Shown here piece by piece: positions 1-7,309 of a stretch of DNA of 24,405 nt (position 1 is the stretch's first letter; each line of letters opens with the position of its first letter). The notes under the pieces were generated by a model. The model had not been told where the DNA came from, did no database searches, and was given only the letters and a program-made list of their open reading frames with translations. Source of the stretch: F1-20-MAGs119 sp041164425. GTDB taxonomy: Bacteria; Actinomycetota; Acidimicrobiia; Acidimicrobiales; Ilumatobacteraceae. The stretch spans positions 1 to 24,405 of the forward strand of contig JBEAPO010000113.1 of NCBI GenBank assembly GCA_041164425.1, given 5' to 3'. Made by a program: the position numbers and the translations under genes.

Positions 1-3
1 CAA

Positions 4-216
4 TCAGCGGTCGGCTGATTTGTCGAGACGCGCGTTGGTGTACTTGGGTCCACCGACCCAGCCGCACATCTGTGGGTCACATTCGTACATCTCGCCCTCG
101 AGATGACGACCGTCGATGTCGAAGATGCCCCAGACGCCGTCCTTGCTGACCTTCAGGTTGCCCTTGCCGTCTTTCTCGTACAGCTTGCCGTCGAGCGGAT
201 GAAGGATGCCCCACAT
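4..216 (-). CDS. Small hypothetical protein (70 aa) coupled to Rieske oxygenase
   Basis: The ATG at 216-214 lies two bases after the TGA stop of the upstream Rieske oxygenase gene, so translation is probably coupled; a G-rich stretch just before it (GGGGG) can serve as ribosome binding site. The product is 70 residues, soluble and charged, beginning MWGILHPLDGKLYEKDGKG, with a central GVWGIFDIDG segment and two cysteines in the ECDPQMCGW stretch. I do not recognise a named family. The short Gly/Asp-rich strands suggest a small beta-rich protein. Its placement directly behind an oxygenase alpha subunit suggests an accessory role (small subunit, chaperone or metal-site helper), but that is inference. 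The reading frame stays open further upstream inside the oxygenase gene; that extension is Arg/Pro-rich out-of-frame sequence and is not used. Confidence 0.7.
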   Translation of the reverse strand: MWGILHPLDGKLYEKDGKGNLKVSKDGVWGIFDIDGRHLEGEMYECDPQMCGWVGGPKYTNARLDKSADR

Positions 217-218
217 GG

Positions 219-1568
219 TCAGACCCCCAGCCACTGGTCGAGCAGCATGTGGAACCAACGAATCTTCGATTCCTGATAGTTGGCCAAAGTGACGCCCGGC
301 TTCACCGAAGTTTCGCAACCGATCTGGACGCGTTCCATGTTGTAGACGTCCTGGTCGAAGACCTTCCCGAGACTCGCCAACACTTCGGCGCTCGACCACG
401 GCTCGTGGAAGTCGAGCGTCTGCATCTTGGCGGGCTCGGGACGGGTGCCCTGGTAAGGCGAGAGGAAGAAACACTCCATCAGCGATTCCTTGTGATTGTC
501 GCCGAGCGGACGGAAGCGGTACACGATGCGGTTGAACGCACCCCACGGGTGGAGGTTCGGGAACACCGTGTAGTCGATGGCGTCGAGGTACTCGGCGTCG
601 GACCACTCATCGACCATGTCGCCGGCCATCGGACGCCAGCGCTCGCGTGCTGCCGCAGCACCGATTTCGCGCGCCGTCTTGCCCTCGGGGATCTGCACCG
701 GAACTTCCTCGTCGACGCGCGTGTCGAGCATCGCGCGCATGATGTCGATCTCGTGGACCGTGTACTTGAGCAACGGACTGGGCGTACCGCCGGGCGTGAT
801 GACGCGCGAGAAGTTGTCCCAGACGTCGACCTGACTGTTGGTGTCACCCAGGTACTTGAGAATCTGCGGGTGCGTGGCATTCACGTGGTACGCCTCGCTG
901 AAAGCTTCCTGAGCGATCTTCCAGTTGCACTTCAGTTTCTTCGCCACGTGCGCTGCGACGTAACGATTACCGAGGTCCCAGCGTTCGAACTGGTTGATGA
1001 TCTCGCCAAGAAAGGACTCGAGTGACTCGGCCTTGGCGTCGGGGTTGATGAAGACGAAGCCGGCCCACGTACCGACCTTGACCTCGGGCAGATTGAACTC
1101 GTTCGGGTTCACGTGCTCGAAGTCCCAACCGGCGGGGATTTCTTTCAGGTTGCCCTCGTTCGTCCATGCAAAGCCATGGAAGGCGCAACGCAGTTCGCTG
1201 CAACGACCATCGAAGTGCTTCAACTGGCGACCGCGGTGCAGACACGCATTTACATACGACTTGATATGACCGGTGCTGGTGCGCATGACGATGTACGACT
1301 TGTTGCAGATGTCGTAGACGATGTAGTCGCCCGGGTTCGGAATGTGCTCTTCGCGGCAGGCCATCTGCCACACGCGGCTCCACAAGCGCTGCTTTTCGAG
1401 CTCGTGCCATTCACGGCTGAAGAAGCGATCCGACGGAATGTCGGCCGAGCCGAGATACTTCGCGGATTCGAGACGGAGAACCTCGGGGACGGGATGCGAA
1501 TCGGTGTCGAGCAGTTCCTGGTACGAAATGCCCGGTGACCTACGGAGTCCTGGATCGGTTGCTGTCAT
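219..1568 (-). CDS. Rieske [2Fe-2S] aromatic ring-hydroxylating oxygenase, alpha subunit
   Basis: 449 residues, the normal length for this family of cytoplasmic non-heme iron oxygenases, which insert dioxygen into aromatic or terpenoid-like substrates using electrons from a separate reductase. The N-terminal Rieske domain carries C109-x-H111 and C128-x2-H131, the four [2Fe-2S] ligands. The C-terminal catalytic domain carries the mononuclear iron motif EAYHVNATH (H228, H233), with D407 in FDQDVYNMERVQ as the probable third ligand. The ATG at 1568 is preceded by TAACGT six bases upstream and no Shine-Dalgarno is needed, so the mRNA may be leaderless. No beta subunit, ferredoxin or reductase gene is adjacent; the 70-residue protein follows at once. 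The substrate cannot be read from sequence. The nearby SDR and SnoaL-like genes hint at a shared catabolic route. Confidence 0.95.
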   Translation of the reverse strand: MTATDPGLRRSPGISYQELLDTDSHPVPEVLRLESAKYLGSADIPSDRFFSREWHELEKQRLWSRVWQMACREEHIPNPGDYIVYDICNKSYIVMRTSTGHIKSYVNACLHRGRQLKHFDGRCSELRCAFHGFAWTNEGNLKEIPAGWDFEHVNPNEFNLPEVKVGTWAGFVFINPDAKAESLESFLGEIINQFERWDLGNRYVAAHVAKKLKCNWKIAQEAFSEAYHVNATHPQILKYLGDTNSQVDVWDNFSRVITPGGTPSPLLKYTVHEIDIMRAMLDTRVDEEVPVQIPEGKTAREIGAAAARERWRPMAGDMVDEWSDAEYLDAIDYTVFPNLHPWGAFNRIVYRFRPLGDNHKESLMECFFLSPYQGTRPEPAKMQTLDFHEPWSSAEVLASLGKVFDQDVYNMERVQIGCETSVKPGVTLANYQESKIRWFHMLLDQWLGV

Positions 1569-1574
1569 GCCCCC

Positions 1575-1580
1575 ACGTTA
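1575..1580 (-). promoter_or_regulatory. -10 hexamer TAACGT for the Rieske oxygenase (leaderless geometry)
   Basis: Read on the minus strand, TAACGT is followed by exactly six bases (GGGGGC) and then the ATG of the oxygenase. This is the spacing of a -10 element whose transcript starts at the start codon. No clear -35 is visible. It lies in the 54-base gap after the FKBP gene. Confidence 0.5.
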
Positions 1581-1622
1581 GGTCTTCGGCGGCACGGGAA
1601 CGATGGCGGAACGCCCCGAGGG

Positions 1623-1994
1623 TCAGAACACCTGCAACAAATCGACGACGAAAATCAGGGTCTCGCCGCCCTTGATGACCCCGCCCGCACCACGGCTGCC
1701 GTAGCCCATGTGCGGGGGGATCGTGAGTTGGCGACGACCACCGACCTTCATGCCGGCAACGCCCTCGTCCCAACCCTGGATGACCTGACCGGCCCCGAGG
1801 CGGAACTCGAACGACTCACGACGGTCCCATGACGCATCGAACTGCTTCCCGTTGCTCCACGCCACGCCGACGTAGTGGACATCGACGTTCTTGCCCTTTA
1901 CGGCCTCGTCGCCGGTACCGACCACCAGGTCTTCGATAACGAGTGCGGCGGGCGGGTCGCCCGCGGGGACGTTGACACTGGGCTTGGAGGACAT
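1623..1994 (-). CDS. FKBP-type peptidyl-prolyl cis-trans isomerase
   Basis: 123 residues, a single compact FKBP domain (about residues 17-123) that catalyses proline cis-trans isomerisation during protein folding. Family signatures are VHYVG near residue 39, the FEFRLG strand, VIQGWDEGVAGMKVGG (about 71-86), IPPHMGYG (92-99) and a terminal FVVDLLQVF strand. There is no signal peptide or lipobox, so a cytoplasmic enzyme is expected. The chosen ATG at 1994 has TACGTT seven bases upstream, fitting a leaderless transcript, and it faces the divergent SDR gene. The frame stays open another 120 codons upstream, but that stretch is antisense to the SDR gene and is not used. The gene lies just upstream of the Rieske oxygenase on the same strand. 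Confidence 0.93.
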   Translation of the reverse strand: MSSKPSVNVPAGDPPAALVIEDLVVGTGDEAVKGKNVDVHYVGVAWSNGKQFDASWDRRESFEFRLGAGQVIQGWDEGVAGMKVGGRRQLTIPPHMGYGSRGAGGVIKGGETLIFVVDLLQVF

Positions 1995-2000
1995 GTCACC

Positions 2001-2007
2001 TAACGTA
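2001..2007. promoter_or_regulatory. Overlapping divergent -10 elements between FKBP and SDR genes
   Basis: The 7-base core TAACGTA reads as TAACGT on the plus strand (2001-2006) and TACGTT on the minus strand (2007-2002). The minus element sits seven bases before the FKBP ATG (leaderless). The plus element would start transcription near 2013, leaving a leader of about 20 bases that holds the GGAAGGA ribosome binding site (2020-2026) of the SDR gene. Confidence 0.4.
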
Positions 2008-2034
2008 ATCCGCCATGTGGGAAGGACCGAAAAC

Positions 2035-2889
2035 ATGCGGTTGAAAAACAAAGTCGCCGTCATCACTGGTGGAGCCTCGGGAATTGGCGCAGGAACCGTC
2101 GAACGGTTCATCGCCGAGGGCGCGAAGTGCGTGGTCGCCGACATCCAGGAGGGCGCCGGCACGAAACTTGCGGCCGCGCATGGATCGAACGCGATCTTCG
2201 TGCGCTGTGACGTCGGAAAGGAAGCCGACGTCGAGGCGCTGGTCGCCGCGGCCGTGTCGCACTTCGGTCGCATCGACTGCATGTTCAACAACGCGGGAAT
2301 CCTCGGCGCGGTCGGACCCGTTGCCGACATTCCCGGTGCCGAATGGCAACGAAGCATCGACGTTCTCTTGAGCAGTGTCTTCTACGGCGTGAAACATGCC
2401 GCTCGCGCGATGATCGCCCAGGGTCGCGGCACCGACGGCTCGGCGGGGACGATCATCAACACCACCAGTACCGCGGGCCTGCGTGCGGGCCTAGGTCCGC
2501 ACGTCTACACCGCGGCCAAGCACGGCGTCGTGGGTCTCACACAATCGGTTGCCACCGAGCTCGGTCGGCACGGCATCCGCACGAACGCAATCGCCCCCGG
2601 CGGCACCACCACAGGTCTCACGGCGTGGCTCGTCACGGGAAGTTCCGACAAACTCGATGAGGCGAATCAAAAGATCGGGGTGACTAACCCGATGGGCCGC
2701 GGCGGTCGCGTCGACGACATCGCGAACGCTGCCTTGTTCCTCGCCTCCGACGAGTCGTCGTACGTGAACGGTCACGTGATGGTCGTCGACGGTGCGGGCG
2801 AGGTCATCGGCGACCGCAACCACCGGTTCGTGCAGCTCGGGACGAAGATCGTGCAGGAAACCGGCCGCATCGGTTTGGGAACGGAATGA
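2035..2889 (+). CDS. SDR family NAD-dependent dehydrogenase/reductase
   Basis: 284 residues, a classical short-chain dehydrogenase. The Rossmann glycine motif TGGASGIG is at 11-18, the structural NNAG at 85-88, and the catalytic triad is S145, Y158 (YTAAK) and K162. D36 at the end of the second strand suggests NAD(H) preference. The last 40 residues extend a little beyond the core, ending in a basic/hydrophobic tail. The ATG at 2035 is chosen because GGAAGGA lies eight bases upstream and the glycine motif starts at the normal distance; a longer open frame to the left would overlap the FKBP gene. Its stop overlaps the start of the SnoaL-like gene (ATGA). It probably oxidises an alcohol formed downstream of an oxygenase step, but the substrate is unknown. 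Confidence 0.95.
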   Translation: MRLKNKVAVITGGASGIGAGTVERFIAEGAKCVVADIQEGAGTKLAAAHGSNAIFVRCDVGKEADVEALVAAAVSHFGRIDCMFNNAGILGAVGPVADIPGAEWQRSIDVLLSSVFYGVKHAARAMIAQGRGTDGSAGTIINTTSTAGLRAGLGPHVYTAAKHGVVGLTQSVATELGRHGIRTNAIAPGGTTTGLTAWLVTGSSDKLDEANQKIGVTNPMGRGGRVDDIANAALFLASDESSYVNGHVMVVDGAGEVIGDRNHRFVQLGTKIVQETGRIGLGTE

Positions 2890-3311
2890 CGATGTCAACC
2901 GACAACGAAGCCATCATCGACGTCGCGATCGCCTACACATGGGCGCTCGACATGCGCAACTTCCACGAACTCGACGACGTCTTCACCCCCGATGCGAACG
3001 GCATGCTGCACGGCGTCGAGTGCATCGGTCGCGACGCCATCAAGGCCCGCATCAGCAAGGCCGTGGCCTGGTTCGACGTCACCCAGCACCTCGTGTCGAA
3101 CCACCAGGTGGTGATCAACGGAGACACCGCCACCCATCGCTGCCAGATGCAGGGCATGCACGTGAAGACCGGCACCGAGGGTGGCGACAACTACTGGATC
3201 TCGGGCTACTACGACGACAAGTTGGTGCGCACCCCCGAGGGGTGGCGCATCACGTTCCGCTTGATGCAGGGAACATGGCGCCACGGCAACCCGGGGGTGC
3301 TTCCCAAGTAG
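2886..3311 (+). CDS. SnoaL-like / NTF2-like domain protein
   Basis: 141 residues. The start ATG at 2886 overlaps the TGA of the SDR gene (ATGA), indicating translational coupling; an internal ATG at 2892 is an alternative. The sequence fits the SnoaL_4 cone-fold family: an N-terminal helix (IIDVAIAYTWALDMRNF), then LDDVFTPDANG, a GRDAIKARI helix, and beta strands carrying histidines (HLVSNHQVVINGD, THRCQMQGMHV) before WRITFRLMQGTWRHG. Members include hydroxysteroid isomerases, dehydratases, polyketide cyclases and dioxygenase small-subunit-like proteins, all with a deep hydrophobic pocket. Co-translation with an SDR suggests isomerase or dehydratase action on the SDR product. The gene ends three bases before the convergent secreted-protein gene. 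Confidence 0.85.
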   Translation: MTMSTDNEAIIDVAIAYTWALDMRNFHELDDVFTPDANGMLHGVECIGRDAIKARISKAVAWFDVTQHLVSNHQVVINGDTATHRCQMQGMHVKTGTEGGDNYWISGYYDDKLVRTPEGWRITFRLMQGTWRHGNPGVLPK

Positions 3312-3314
3312 CAG

Positions 3315-4850
3315 TCAGTCGATGACCGAGAGACAACTCGCTTGTTCCGAGTTGTTGATGTCATCGAACAACGACTTCCACGCCACGTACCACTCCCTCG
3401 ACGCCATCTCTGCACCGTCGTTGGCTTCGTCGAGAAGTTCGGCGACCGACCAGCACTCGCCCATCAGCATCACGCCCTGATCCGCGAAGTCGTCGTCGAT
3501 CGCGTTCATCGCCGTCGCCAGGAACTGCGCCCTGAACATCGACCCACAATCACCACTGCAGTTGGCATCACGGAAGAATCCGCGAACCTCACGGCCGGTG
3601 AACGGCCCGACCCCGTCGAGTGCATCGGGATACGCGCTCTTCAGGGAAGGCAAACTGTCGACCACCATCGGTGCGCCCATCTTGTTGCCCCAGTAGCCGA
3701 TGGTCCGACCATCGAGTGGCGGACACCAACGCACCGTCACCGAGTCACTGGGGTCGACCATTCCCGTCGGCTTGTCGTCGATCGCCAAGAGTGCGGTGTT
3801 CGTACGCTCCACGCACTCGTCGCCCATCGGATACCAGTCGACCTCGTACGACAGATAATCGCCCATCGTCGAACGATCATCCGACTCGTCGGTGGGTGTC
3901 GCATTGTCGTCGATGATTGTCGCCGTTGTCGCGTACACGTGGTTGGGCGAGAAGTCGTCGAAGTCGAGTCCGGTCGAATCGGTCATCGTCCCACCTGCGT
4001 AGGTCGCGACCCCTGACACGGTTGCGGTTCCGGTCGGTCGACCCGTCGCAGAATCGATCTGGACACGCGTGATGTCGAGCGTGCAGTCATACGTCAATAC
4101 GGACGTCGATGCGAGACACGACTGTTCGTACGACCCCTGCGTTAAGGTCACCGTCAAGCCCGTGAGCACCGTCGAGGGTGGGTCTACGAGGATCATCCCC
4201 GTCACGTGCAGGCTTCCACCGATGAGATGTGGGATCGCAGATCGCGAACGCTCGATCTCGAAGGCGACGTCGTAGCCACCCATCGGATCGACCGTCCACT
4301 CCACCGACTTGTCGACACCCCAGTCCCACGTCAGGTCGTAGTCGACCTCGGGGTCAACTTCGATGCTCGGCTCCACGACACTGCCACGTGCGCACGTATG
4401 CGACAGGTTCTCGGCCCCGGCGGTACCGGTGTAGTTCAGGTACGCGGTCTCCAGCGTCGCTCCCGGAGGCGTCGTCGCTATCCACAGATGCCTCGTGCTC
4501 TCACCCGGTTGATACTGGCCGTACTGGGTGGTCACGTCGGTGACGTTCACACTGCTGGGCGAACTCCACACCGACAAACCGGCGTTCCACGAGAGGTTGC
4601 CTGCTCCTTCGGTCTGGTTCACCACGAAGTGCCACAGGTCGTAGTCCCCTTCGAGAAATGCGGTTGTTGAACAGTCGCTGCTCGCATTGTCGTCGCTGAA
4701 ACCCTCTGCGGTCACGCCGGAACCCAGGTTGTCAACGTAGTGATCACCCACCGGTGACGCACTACCTGTCGACCCGGTCACCGCCGCTACCACGGCGGCA
4801 ACCGCCATCACGGCGAGGGCACTGCGAACCAGAAGTCGTTTCTTCTTCAT
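3315..4850 (-). CDS. Large secreted protein of unknown function
   Basis: 511 residues. It starts MKKKRLLVRS followed by a hydrophobic Ala/Val stretch to about residue 30, a clear Sec signal peptide with likely cleavage near GSAS. The ATG at 4850 has the Shine-Dalgarno AAGGGAG four bases upstream. The mature protein is acidic and beta-rich, with paired cysteines throughout, consistent with extracytoplasmic disulfides. Three parts can be seen: an N-terminal region with LWHFVVNQTEG and NLSWNAGLSVWSS, a middle beta-sandwich-like region (DYDLTWDWGVDKSVEWTVD, then Asp-rich IIDDNATPTDESDD), and a C-terminal region from about residue 380 with GRTIGYWGNK. The last motif resembles the TIGYWKNH segment seen in various archaeal and bacterial surface proteins. 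No LPxTG motif or C-terminal anchor is seen. Function is unknown; an exported surface or matrix protein is most likely. Confidence 0.88.
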   Translation of the reverse strand: MKKKRLLVRSALAVMAVAAVVAAVTGSTGSASPVGDHYVDNLGSGVTAEGFSDDNASSDCSTTAFLEGDYDLWHFVVNQTEGAGNLSWNAGLSVWSSPSSVNVTDVTTQYGQYQPGESTRHLWIATTPPGATLETAYLNYTGTAGAENLSHTCARGSVVEPSIEVDPEVDYDLTWDWGVDKSVEWTVDPMGGYDVAFEIERSRSAIPHLIGGSLHVTGMILVDPPSTVLTGLTVTLTQGSYEQSCLASTSVLTYDCTLDITRVQIDSATGRPTGTATVSGVATYAGGTMTDSTGLDFDDFSPNHVYATTATIIDDNATPTDESDDRSTMGDYLSYEVDWYPMGDECVERTNTALLAIDDKPTGMVDPSDSVTVRWCPPLDGRTIGYWGNKMGAPMVVDSLPSLKSAYPDALDGVGPFTGREVRGFFRDANCSGDCGSMFRAQFLATAMNAIDDDFADQGVMLMGECWSVAELLDEANDGAEMASREWYVAWKSLFDDINNSEQASCLSVID

Positions 4851-4869
4851 TGTGCTCCCTTCGGGCACA
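4851..4869 (-). promoter_or_regulatory. Ribosome binding site inside a small hairpin, secreted-protein gene
   Basis: On the minus strand, TGTG-CCC-GAA-GGG-AG-CACA directly precedes the ATG. The CCC/GGG and TGTG/CACA arms can pair with a GAA loop and a two-base bulge, placing the Shine-Dalgarno AAGGGAG (4861-4855) in the stem. It could modulate translation; no experiment supports this. Confidence 0.35.
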
Positions 4870-4946
4870 CCACCACGGTGCGCCTCGGGATTCACCCAAC
4901 GGACACGCACGTACCGCCCCACCGACAGCCGGGGTAATGAGTACGG

Positions 4947-5669
4947 CTATCTCGATTCGCCGAGGGCGCGGATCGGTCGCAGGTGCGATCGAAGTGCGAA
5001 ACGTTCGCGCGCAACGCGACGAATGTGTGCCACAGCCTCTTCGACATCATCGGTCACGAGCACCAGATCCAGGTCGCGACGGTCGATCATCCCGCGGTCG
5101 ACCATAGCGTCGAGTTGCTCTTGCAAGTCGCGCCAGAATTCCGACCCCATGACGACGACGGGAAAGTTCTCGATCTTCCCCGTTTGAATCAACGTGAGCG
5201 CCTCGAACAACTCGTCCATCGTGCCGAATCCACCGGGCATCACGACGAACGCGTACGAATACTTGACCAGCATCACCTTGCGGACGAAGAAGTAGTTGAA
5301 GTCGATGCTGACGTCGAGGTGATCGTTCGGCTGCTGCTCGTGCGGCAGCCTGATGTTGCAGCCGATGCTGGTGACCCCCGCGTCACACGCACCGCGGTTC
5401 GCGGCCTCCATCACACCGGGGCCACCGCCGGTGATGATCGAAAATCCCTCTTCACCCAGGCGCTTTGCGACGCTTCGTGCATTGTCGTACTCGAACGACC
5501 CTTCGGTCACGCGCGCCGACCCGAAAATGGTCACGCACGGACCGACGAAGTGCAACCGGCGAAATCCGCGCAACATTTCACCCGTCACCCGGAAGATCGT
5601 CCCGAATTCGCGCACGCGCGATCGGGGACCTCCGAGCAGGGCGCGCTCGAGACGCTTGTTCAGTCGCAT
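4947..5669 (-). CDS. LOG family protein (TIGR00730-type Rossmann fold, cytokinin-riboside phosphoribohydrolase-like)
   Basis: 240 residues. The signature motifs of the LOG (formerly 'lysine decarboxylase') family are present: a GSARV segment near the first strand, GGGPGVMEAANRGA near residue 80, and PGGFGTMDE near residue 145. Proven members release the base from nucleoside 5'-monophosphates, including cytokinin ribotides; the older decarboxylase name is not supported. The N-terminal 40 residues (MRLNKRLERALLGG onward) form the helical extension common in actinobacterial homologues. It is the last gene of a minus-strand run, 19 bases after the aldo/keto reductase stop, so it is probably co-transcribed. 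The ATG at 5669 is the only good start. The physiological substrate is unknown. Confidence 0.9.
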   Translation of the reverse strand: MRLNKRLERALLGGPRSRVREFGTIFRVTGEMLRGFRRLHFVGPCVTIFGSARVTEGSFEYDNARSVAKRLGEEGFSIITGGGPGVMEAANRGACDAGVTSIGCNIRLPHEQQPNDHLDVSIDFNYFFVRKVMLVKYSYAFVVMPGGFGTMDELFEALTLIQTGKIENFPVVVMGSEFWRDLQEQLDAMVDRGMIDRRDLDLVLVTDDVEEAVAHIRRVARERFALRSHLRPIRALGESR

Positions 5670-5688
5670 CGCATACCGAACCTATCCG

Positions 5689-6573
5689 TCAAATGCGCTC
5701 GAGCGCCCCACCGTCGAACAAGGGTGAAATTCCGTACGCTGCCTCGTCAGCCAACATCGCGGCTTCCGTCGGCGACTCGCGGGTTCCCGCGGCTGCTTCC
5801 AGAACCATCGGCAACAACCGTGCATCGCTTGTGGAGTTCAGGAACAATTGTGGCCGCGACAGCACGAACCACACCGCATTGGTGATGGCCGTCTGGTCGG
5901 TCAGTGGTTCGTACCAACTGAACTTCTTCGCGTCGGTGTCACCCCAGCGACCACGCGCAATCGACTTGATCGTCTGCACCGCGACATCACGTTCGGCGCA
6001 TACCGCCATCAACGCCTCGACGTCGCTGCGGTAATCGGTCCACGACAACATCGTGTGGTTGTAGGGAAACAACACTGAGTCGTAGTCGCGCGCCGCGAGG
6101 CTTCGCAGATGAACACCCGGGATGCGTCGACCATGACCCGTCACGCCGACGAATCGAACGATCCCTTCATCACGCGCCGCGAACATCGCATCGGCCGCAC
6201 CGCCCTTCGCATGCGCAACGTCCCATTCGTCGGGCTCGACCAGATTGTGAAGTTGGATCAGGTCGACCGATTCGACCCCCATCCGCTCGAGCGATGACTC
6301 CAATTCGCGGCGCGCGTCATCGCCCGAACGTTGGCCCGTCTTGGTCGCCAGAAAGATCCTGCTGCGGTTGTCGACCAACCAAGGAGCCAGGTTCGACTCG
6401 GCCCGGCCGTTCCCGTAACCCGCCGCCACGTCGATGTGGTTCACGCCGTACTTCTCGAGCAAGTCGAGTGTCGCCGCGACGCGCTCGGGGTTCATCGCCC
6501 CCAACGCAGCCGCGCCGAAGATGACGCGGCTCGAGTGATGTCCCGTCCGACCGAAGCGGGCTTGGGGTATCAC
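5689..6573 (-). CDS. Aldo/keto reductase
   Basis: 294 residues, a NADPH-dependent (beta/alpha)8-barrel oxidoreductase reducing aldehydes or ketones. The catalytic tetrad is visible: D48 and Y53 in DVAAGYG, K78 in ATKTG, and H109 in LIQLHN. The N-terminal IPQARFGRTG is typical of the family. The start is GTG at 6573, whose G is shared with the TAG stop of the upstream flavin-type gene (TAGTG overlap), so the two are translationally coupled. No ATG gives a full-length barrel. The LOG gene follows 19 bases downstream. The final 60 residues diverge from the canonical cofactor-binding end, so the cofactor preference is uncertain. Confidence 0.92.
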   Translation of the reverse strand: MIPQARFGRTGHHSSRVIFGAAALGAMNPERVAATLDLLEKYGVNHIDVAAGYGNGRAESNLAPWLVDNRSRIFLATKTGQRSGDDARRELESSLERMGVESVDLIQLHNLVEPDEWDVAHAKGGAADAMFAARDEGIVRFVGVTGHGRRIPGVHLRSLAARDYDSVLFPYNHTMLSWTDYRSDVEALMAVCAERDVAVQTIKSIARGRWGDTDAKKFSWYEPLTDQTAITNAVWFVLSRPQLFLNSTSDARLLPMVLEAAAGTRESPTEAAMLADEAAYGISPLFDGGALERI

Positions 6574-7079
6574 TAGTCGGCGAGACCGGCGGCGATCGCG
6601 CGGTTTGTCTGCTCGCGGAACTTCATCACGTCGAAGCCCACGATCAACTGCACCGGCGTCTCGATGATCACGCGATGTGGCGAATCGAGGAACTTGGCAA
6701 ATGCCTGGCGGTACTTGTCCTGCGGGTTCGCCGCGGCACCCGACAAAGTCCCGTAGAACCAGGTCTTCAGTTCGTTGAACCCAGGCTCGCCGTTCTGGTG
6801 GACTTTCGAGTCACCCTTGTAGCTGGCCGTGCGACCGTCCTTGTTGATGACGATTCCCGACTGCGGGCGCTTGCGCAACGCCGGTACGCGCTTGCGACGC
6901 TCGGCGCACGTCGTCCAGAACGTGCCGTCCTTGTACACGTACGCAACGACCACACCCACTGGATGACCATCCTTCGTGGTCCAGTTGAAGATGCACTCCC
7001 CGCCCTGGCCCACCAGTTCGGCAAGCTCGGCATCGCTCAATTGCATTCCCGCAAGATCTTCGTAATCGAAATCCGACAT
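6573..7079 (-). CDS. Pyridoxamine 5'-phosphate oxidase-like FMN-binding split-barrel protein
   Basis: 168 residues. The fold is recognised from the order of strands: an N-terminal helix, then CIFNWTTKDGHPVGVVVAYVYKDGTFWTTC, a helical RRKRVPALRKRPQ, then IVINKDGRTASYKG. This is the pattern of the actinobacterial PNPOx/F420-dependent reductase superfamily, which binds FMN or F420. True pyridoxal synthesis is unlikely because PNPOx C-terminal residues are not evident. The ATG at 7079 follows AGGGGGG by four bases, so I prefer it over an ATG nine codons upstream that has no ribosome binding site. It heads the operon with the aldo/keto reductase and LOG genes. A role as a small redox or repair enzyme is inferred. 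Confidence 0.8.
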   Translation of the reverse strand: MSDFDYEDLAGMQLSDAELAELVGQGGECIFNWTTKDGHPVGVVVAYVYKDGTFWTTCAERRKRVPALRKRPQSGIVINKDGRTASYKGDSKVHQNGEPGFNELKTWFYGTLSGAAANPQDKYRQAFAKFLDSPHRVIIETPVQLIVGFDVMKFREQTNRAIAAGLAD

Positions 7080-7108
7080 GTTCCCCCCCTGTCGACGAAT
7101 CGACACAC

Positions 7109-7114
7109 AAACTA
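7109..7114 (-). promoter_or_regulatory. -10 hexamer TAGTTT for the split-barrel/AKR/LOG operon
   Basis: TAGTTT on the minus strand lies 29 bases before the ATG at 7079, leaving a leader of about 20 bases that contains the AGGGGGG ribosome binding site. The same hexamer precedes four other genes in this window. A TTGTCA is present upstream, but 20 bases away. Confidence 0.4.
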
Positions 7115-7156
7115 GGCGACGGTGCGAACCAAAGTGACAAGGCCCCGTCGAATTGA

Positions 7157-7186
7157 AAGGGCCCGGATCTTGCGATCCGGGCCCTT
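7157..7186 (-). terminator. Rho-independent terminator after tRNA-fMet
   Basis: A perfect 13-base-pair stem (arms 7157-7169 and 7174-7186, GC-rich core GGGCCCGGATC) with a four-base loop starts seven bases past the tRNA 3' end. On the minus strand it is followed by TTTCAATT. This is the only strong intrinsic terminator I see in the window. Confidence 0.9.
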
Positions 7187-7193
7187 CGTACGA

Positions 7194-7270
<77 letters not shown>

Positions 7271-7281
7271 TCGTGGATCAA

Positions 7282-7309
7282 AGTGTATCGGCGAATCAGG
7301 CTTCGCCAA
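7282..7309 (-). promoter_or_regulatory. Promoter of tRNA-fMet
   Basis: On the minus strand, TTGGCG (7309-7304) and TACACT (7287-7282) are separated by 16 bases and end 11 bases before the tRNA 5' base. The -35 lies inside the 3' end of the DNA glycosylase gene. Confidence 0.55.

Noticed and set aside
217..606. N-terminal extension of the 70-residue protein
   Set aside because: It lies wholly inside the Rieske gene in another frame and has shadow composition; the ATG at 216 is coupled to the oxygenase stop.
1995..2357. Longer FKBP reading frame
   Set aside because: The extension is antisense to the SDR gene and would replace a clean leaderless start; FKBP domains need no such leader.
4895..4946. 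CGTAC...CCCC...GGGG...GTACG pairing after the LOG/secreted-protein gap
   Set aside because: Long interrupted stem without a T-tract; not convincing as a terminator.
4983..5885. 300-codon plus-strand open frame across the LOG and aldo/keto reductase genes
   Set aside because: It spans two recognisable minus-strand enzymes and its gap; the composition is that of antisense coding sequence.
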